NCBI RefSeq assembly: GCF_030826625.1
Contig: NZ_JAPJNQ010000097.1
Span: forward strand, 1-7,035
Length of the DNA stretch: 7,035 nucleotides
Reading direction: 5' to 3'
Origin: Corynebacterium sp.
GTDB taxonomy: Bacteria; Actinomycetota; Actinomycetes; Mycobacteriales; Mycobacteriaceae
A model generated the notes under the pieces. The model saw only the letters and a program-made list of their open reading frames with translations, was not told where the DNA came from and did no database searches. The stretch's first letter is position 1. Each line of letters starts with the position of its first letter. The position numbers and the translations under genes are program-made. Positions 5,017 through 7,035 of this stretch are shown one piece after another.

Positions 5017-6444
5017 GTGTCTCACACCGCAAAGAGAATGGTCATCATAGGCGGCGGACCAGCCGGGTATGAAGCGGCCTCGGCGGCAACGAAGTATGGT
5101 GCCAAAGTAACCCTGATCGATGATCTGGCTCCGGGCGGTAACTCGGTGCTGCTGGACTGTGTTCCATCGAAATCGTTTATCGCCGGTGCGAATATTAAGA
5201 CTGACTTGCGCCGTGCCGACGACATGGGCTTGAACGAGGGGATTGGTGAGACCAACCTGTCGGTCAAAGCCCTGAACGAGCGTGTGCAGGTACTGGCAAA
5301 TGAGCAATCGGCTGATATCGCAGAAGGCTTGGAAGAGCTTGGCGTGCGCGTGATTAAGGGGCGTGCCAGCTTCGAAGAAATGGTTTCGGGCGTGACACAC
5401 CTGGTGACTGCCACTCACAGCGAAGATGGTCGTGAAGAGCTCATTCCGTGTGACCTGGTTTTGCTTGCCACCGGCGCTAGCCCGCGAATTTTGCCGGGAG
5501 CGCAGCCGGATGGCGAGCGCATTTTGACTTGGCAGCAGATCTATAACCTGGAGGAGCTGCCGGAGCACCTCATCGTCGTTGGTTCTGGTGTCACGGGTGC
5601 CGAGTTTGTTTCAGCGTTTTCCGAGCTTGACGTCAAGGTCACCATGGTCGCTTCCCGTGACCGAATCCTGCCGCATGACGACGCCGATGCGGCCGATACG
5701 CTCGAGGAAGTTCTGGCGGAACGCGGCGTGGAGCTGGAAAAGCACGCGCGTGTGTCTGAAGTAAAGCGCACCGACGGTGACGGTGGCGAAGGCGTGGTCG
5801 TCATTACTGACGACGGCCGCGAAATTCACGGCTCGCACGCGCTGCTGTCGATTGGTTCCATCCCGAATACTTCCAACATGGGGTTGGAGCGCCTGGGCGT
5901 GGAAATGGAAAAATCCGGGCACATCAAAGTTGATCGCGTTTCACGCACCAACGTGCCAAATGTCTATGCTGCCGGAGACTGCTCGAACTTGTTCCCGCTG
6001 GCTTCGGTTGCAGCGATGCAAGGGCGTATTGCTGCGTACCATGCCTTGGGTGAAGGCGTTTCTCCGCTGCGTTTGAAGACGGTGGCGACCGCGGTGTTTA
6101 CTCGCCCGGAAATCGCTGCGGTGGGTGTGACGGAAAAAGAAATCGAAGACGGCGAAGTGCTGGCACGTAAGTTCAAGCTGCCACTGCACACCAACCCACG
6201 GGCGAAGATGCGCTCGCTGCGTCACGGTTTCGTGAAGATTTTCTGCCGCGGTCAATCCGACTTGGTTATCGGTGGAGTAGTGGTGGCACCGCACGCGTCC
6301 GAATTGATTTTGCCGATCGCGGTGGCGGTCGCCAACAACCTCACCGTAACGGATTTGGCGGATTCTTTCGCCGTGTATCCATCGCTGTCTGGTTCGATCA
6401 CCGAGGCCGCACGTCGTTTGATTGCTCCGGATACGCTGACTTAA
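5017..6444 (+). CDS. lpdA: Flavoprotein disulfide reductase family member, probable NAD(P)H:quinone reductase (LpdA)
   Basis: This 475-aa FAD/NAD(P)H enzyme has the two-dinucleotide-fold layout of the family. The FAD motif GGGPAG is at residues 12-17, ATG at 151-153, the NAD(P)H motif GSGVTG at 189-194, the AAGD FAD motif at 318-321, and the dimerisation domain from about 350. The redox segment reads GGNSVLLDCVPSK: C48 is kept, but S43 stands where the first cysteine belongs. The C-terminal HPTxxE dyad reads YPSLSG (454-459), so the catalytic His and Glu are gone. It therefore should not act as dihydrolipoamide dehydrogenase. M. tuberculosis LpdA (Rv3303c), from memory, has the same losses and works as an NAD(P)H quinone reductase. 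There is no acidic residue at the end of the second fold's beta-2 strand (VASRDR, 211-216), which allows NADPH use. Translation starts at GTG 5017, with AAGGAG (5006-5011) 5 nt upstream. A terminator follows. Confidence 0.93.
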   Translation: MSHTAKRMVIIGGGPAGYEAASAATKYGAKVTLIDDLAPGGNSVLLDCVPSKSFIAGANIKTDLRRADDMGLNEGIGETNLSVKALNERVQVLANEQSADIAEGLEELGVRVIKGRASFEEMVSGVTHLVTATHSEDGREELIPCDLVLLATGASPRILPGAQPDGERILTWQQIYNLEELPEHLIVVGSGVTGAEFVSAFSELDVKVTMVASRDRILPHDDADAADTLEEVLAERGVELEKHARVSEVKRTDGDGGEGVVVITDDGREIHGSHALLSIGSIPNTSNMGLERLGVEMEKSGHIKVDRVSRTNVPNVYAAGDCSNLFPLASVAAMQGRIAAYHALGEGVSPLRLKTVATAVFTRPEIAAVGVTEKEIEDGEVLARKFKLPLHTNPRAKMRSLRHGFVKIFCRGQSDLVIGGVVVAPHASELILPIAVAVANNLTVTDLADSFAVYPSLSGSITEAARRLIAPDTLT

Positions 6445-6464
6445 GCGCCGGGAATTTCACCCCA

Positions 6465-6488
6465 CCCGCCGTCTCGTACGGCGGGTTT
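6465..6488 (+). terminator. Rho-independent-like terminator after lpdA
   Basis: CCCGCCGT (6465-6472) pairs perfectly with ACGGCGGG (6478-6485) around a 5-nt loop, CTCGT. The 8-bp GC-rich stem is followed by only TTT and then an AT-rich stretch, so the U-tract is short. It begins 20 nt after the lpdA stop and should separate lpdA from pyc. Confidence 0.75.
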
Positions 6489-6575
6489 AGTATATTGAGA
6501 TCTAGATTACCCAGGCCCTAGTGATGTGGGGCCGGTCGGGTGATTTCTCATGTGTATATCCGAAAGGAATTTGAC
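6489..6575 (+). promoter_or_regulatory. pyc upstream region and leader
   Basis: These 87 nt lie between the terminator and the pyc start. Possible -10 hexamers are TATATT (6491-6496) and TAGATT (6503-6508), both without a clear -35. GGCCC (6514-6518) can pair with GGGCC (6529-6533) around a 10-nt loop, perhaps a small leader hairpin. GAAAGGA (6562-6568) is the ribosome site, 7 nt before the GTG. Confidence 0.45.
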
Positions 6576-7035
6576 GTGGCAGAGTCAGGCTTGCCCGCAT
6601 TCAATAAAATTCTCGTTGCCAACCGCGGTGAAATCGCCGTCCGCGCATTCCGCGCAGCATTCGAGACCGGGGCACGGACGGTTGCGGTGTATCCGCGAGA
6701 AGACCGCAACTCTTTCCACCGTGCCTTTGCTGACGAAGCTGTGCGCATCGGCGGTGATGCCCAGCCGGTGAAAGCTTATTTGGACGTCGACGAAATCATC
6801 CGTGCTGCGAAAAAAACTGGCGCAGACGCGGTTTACCCAGGCTATGGCTTCCTCTCTGAGCGTGCTGACCTGGCCCGCAAATGCGCCGACAATGGCATTA
6901 AGTTCATCGGCCCTACCGAAGACACACTGCATCTGACCGGTGACAAATCCGCCGCTGTGCAGGCTGCAGAAGAAGCTGGCTTGCCGACGTTGAAGGATTC
7001 TAAGCCTTCCTCGGACGTCGATACGCTGGTGGAAT
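6576..7035 (+). CDS. pyc: Pyruvate carboxylase, N-terminal 153 residues of the biotin carboxylase domain
   Basis: This is the start of the large biotin enzyme that turns pyruvate, bicarbonate and ATP into oxaloacetate, the main anaplerotic step in corynebacteria. The visible part is the front of the biotin carboxylase domain: ILVANRGEIA (12-21), YPREDR (39-44), YPGYGFLSE (87-95), FIGPT (110-114) and TGDKSAA (121-127), which leads into the ATP-grasp fold. The sequence is close to C. glutamicum Pyc as I remember it, especially across residues 11-127. This favours pyc over an acetyl/propionyl-CoA carboxylase alpha chain, although the window ends before the carboxyltransferase and biotinyl domains that would prove it. 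The start is GTG 6576, with GAAAGGA (6562-6568) 7 nt upstream. It is separated from lpdA by a terminator, so it should have its own promoter. The frame is intact to the edge. Confidence 0.95.
   Translation, partial: MAESGLPAFNKILVANRGEIAVRAFRAAFETGARTVAVYPREDRNSFHRAFADEAVRIGGDAQPVKAYLDVDEIIRAAKKTGADAVYPGYGFLSERADLARKCADNGIKFIGPTEDTLHLTGDKSAAVQAAEEAGLPTLKDSKPSSDVDTLVE

Noticed and set aside
4663..5568. 301-aa minus-strand open frame across the amidohydrolase-lpdA junction
   Set aside because: It is antisense to two clearly coding genes and spans their intergenic gap. The translation is low-complexity without a domain, so it is an artefact of GC-rich codon bias.

Overview
The window looks like a chromosomal segment of a Corynebacterium species. 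The evidence is a pyruvate carboxylase N-terminus very close to what I recall of C. glutamicum Pyc, an LpdA-type flavoprotein with the actinobacterial CVPSK site that lacks its partner cysteine, and the order upp - HTH regulator - amidohydrolase - lpdA - pyc, which I recall from C. glutamicum. The species cannot be fixed from this stretch. I see no insertion sequence, phage gene, tRNA, rRNA or CRISPR array; this is core-genome DNA.

Layout. Positions 1-2170 hold three genes on the minus strand, read from right to left. First is a small helix-rich protein (125 aa), overlapping by 4 nt an NlpC/P60 cell-wall hydrolase (326 aa) with no signal peptide. Next is a conserved-type hypothetical protein that runs off the left edge. 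A 109-nt divergent intergenic region with a perfect 10-bp palindrome follows. Positions 2280-7035 are on the plus strand: upp (uracil phosphoribosyltransferase), an XRE-family regulator, an M20D amidohydrolase, lpdA (a flavoprotein disulfide reductase relative, probably an NAD(P)H:quinone reductase), a rho-independent-like terminator, and the first 153 codons of pyc (pyruvate carboxylase).

How the parts may work together. The clearest unexplained structure lies on both sides of the XRE gene. Upstream of it is a 10-bp-phased repeat carrying a perfect inverted repeat. Downstream, in front of the amidohydrolase promoter (perfect TATAAT at 3613-3618), is a four-unit array with a 16-bp period. The two blocks share a GYRTGATGK word, which suggests that the regulator controls itself and the hydrolase gene.

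The other point of interest is the minus-strand pair. A small helical, tryptophan-free protein is translationally coupled to an NlpC/P60 hydrolase that has a helical N-terminal domain in place of a signal peptide. This resembles the substrate pairs of type VII (ESX) secretion, although no WXG or YxxxD/E motif is visible. LpdA has lost the canonical redox cysteine pair and the C-terminal His-Glu dyad, so it should not act as dihydrolipoamide dehydrogenase.
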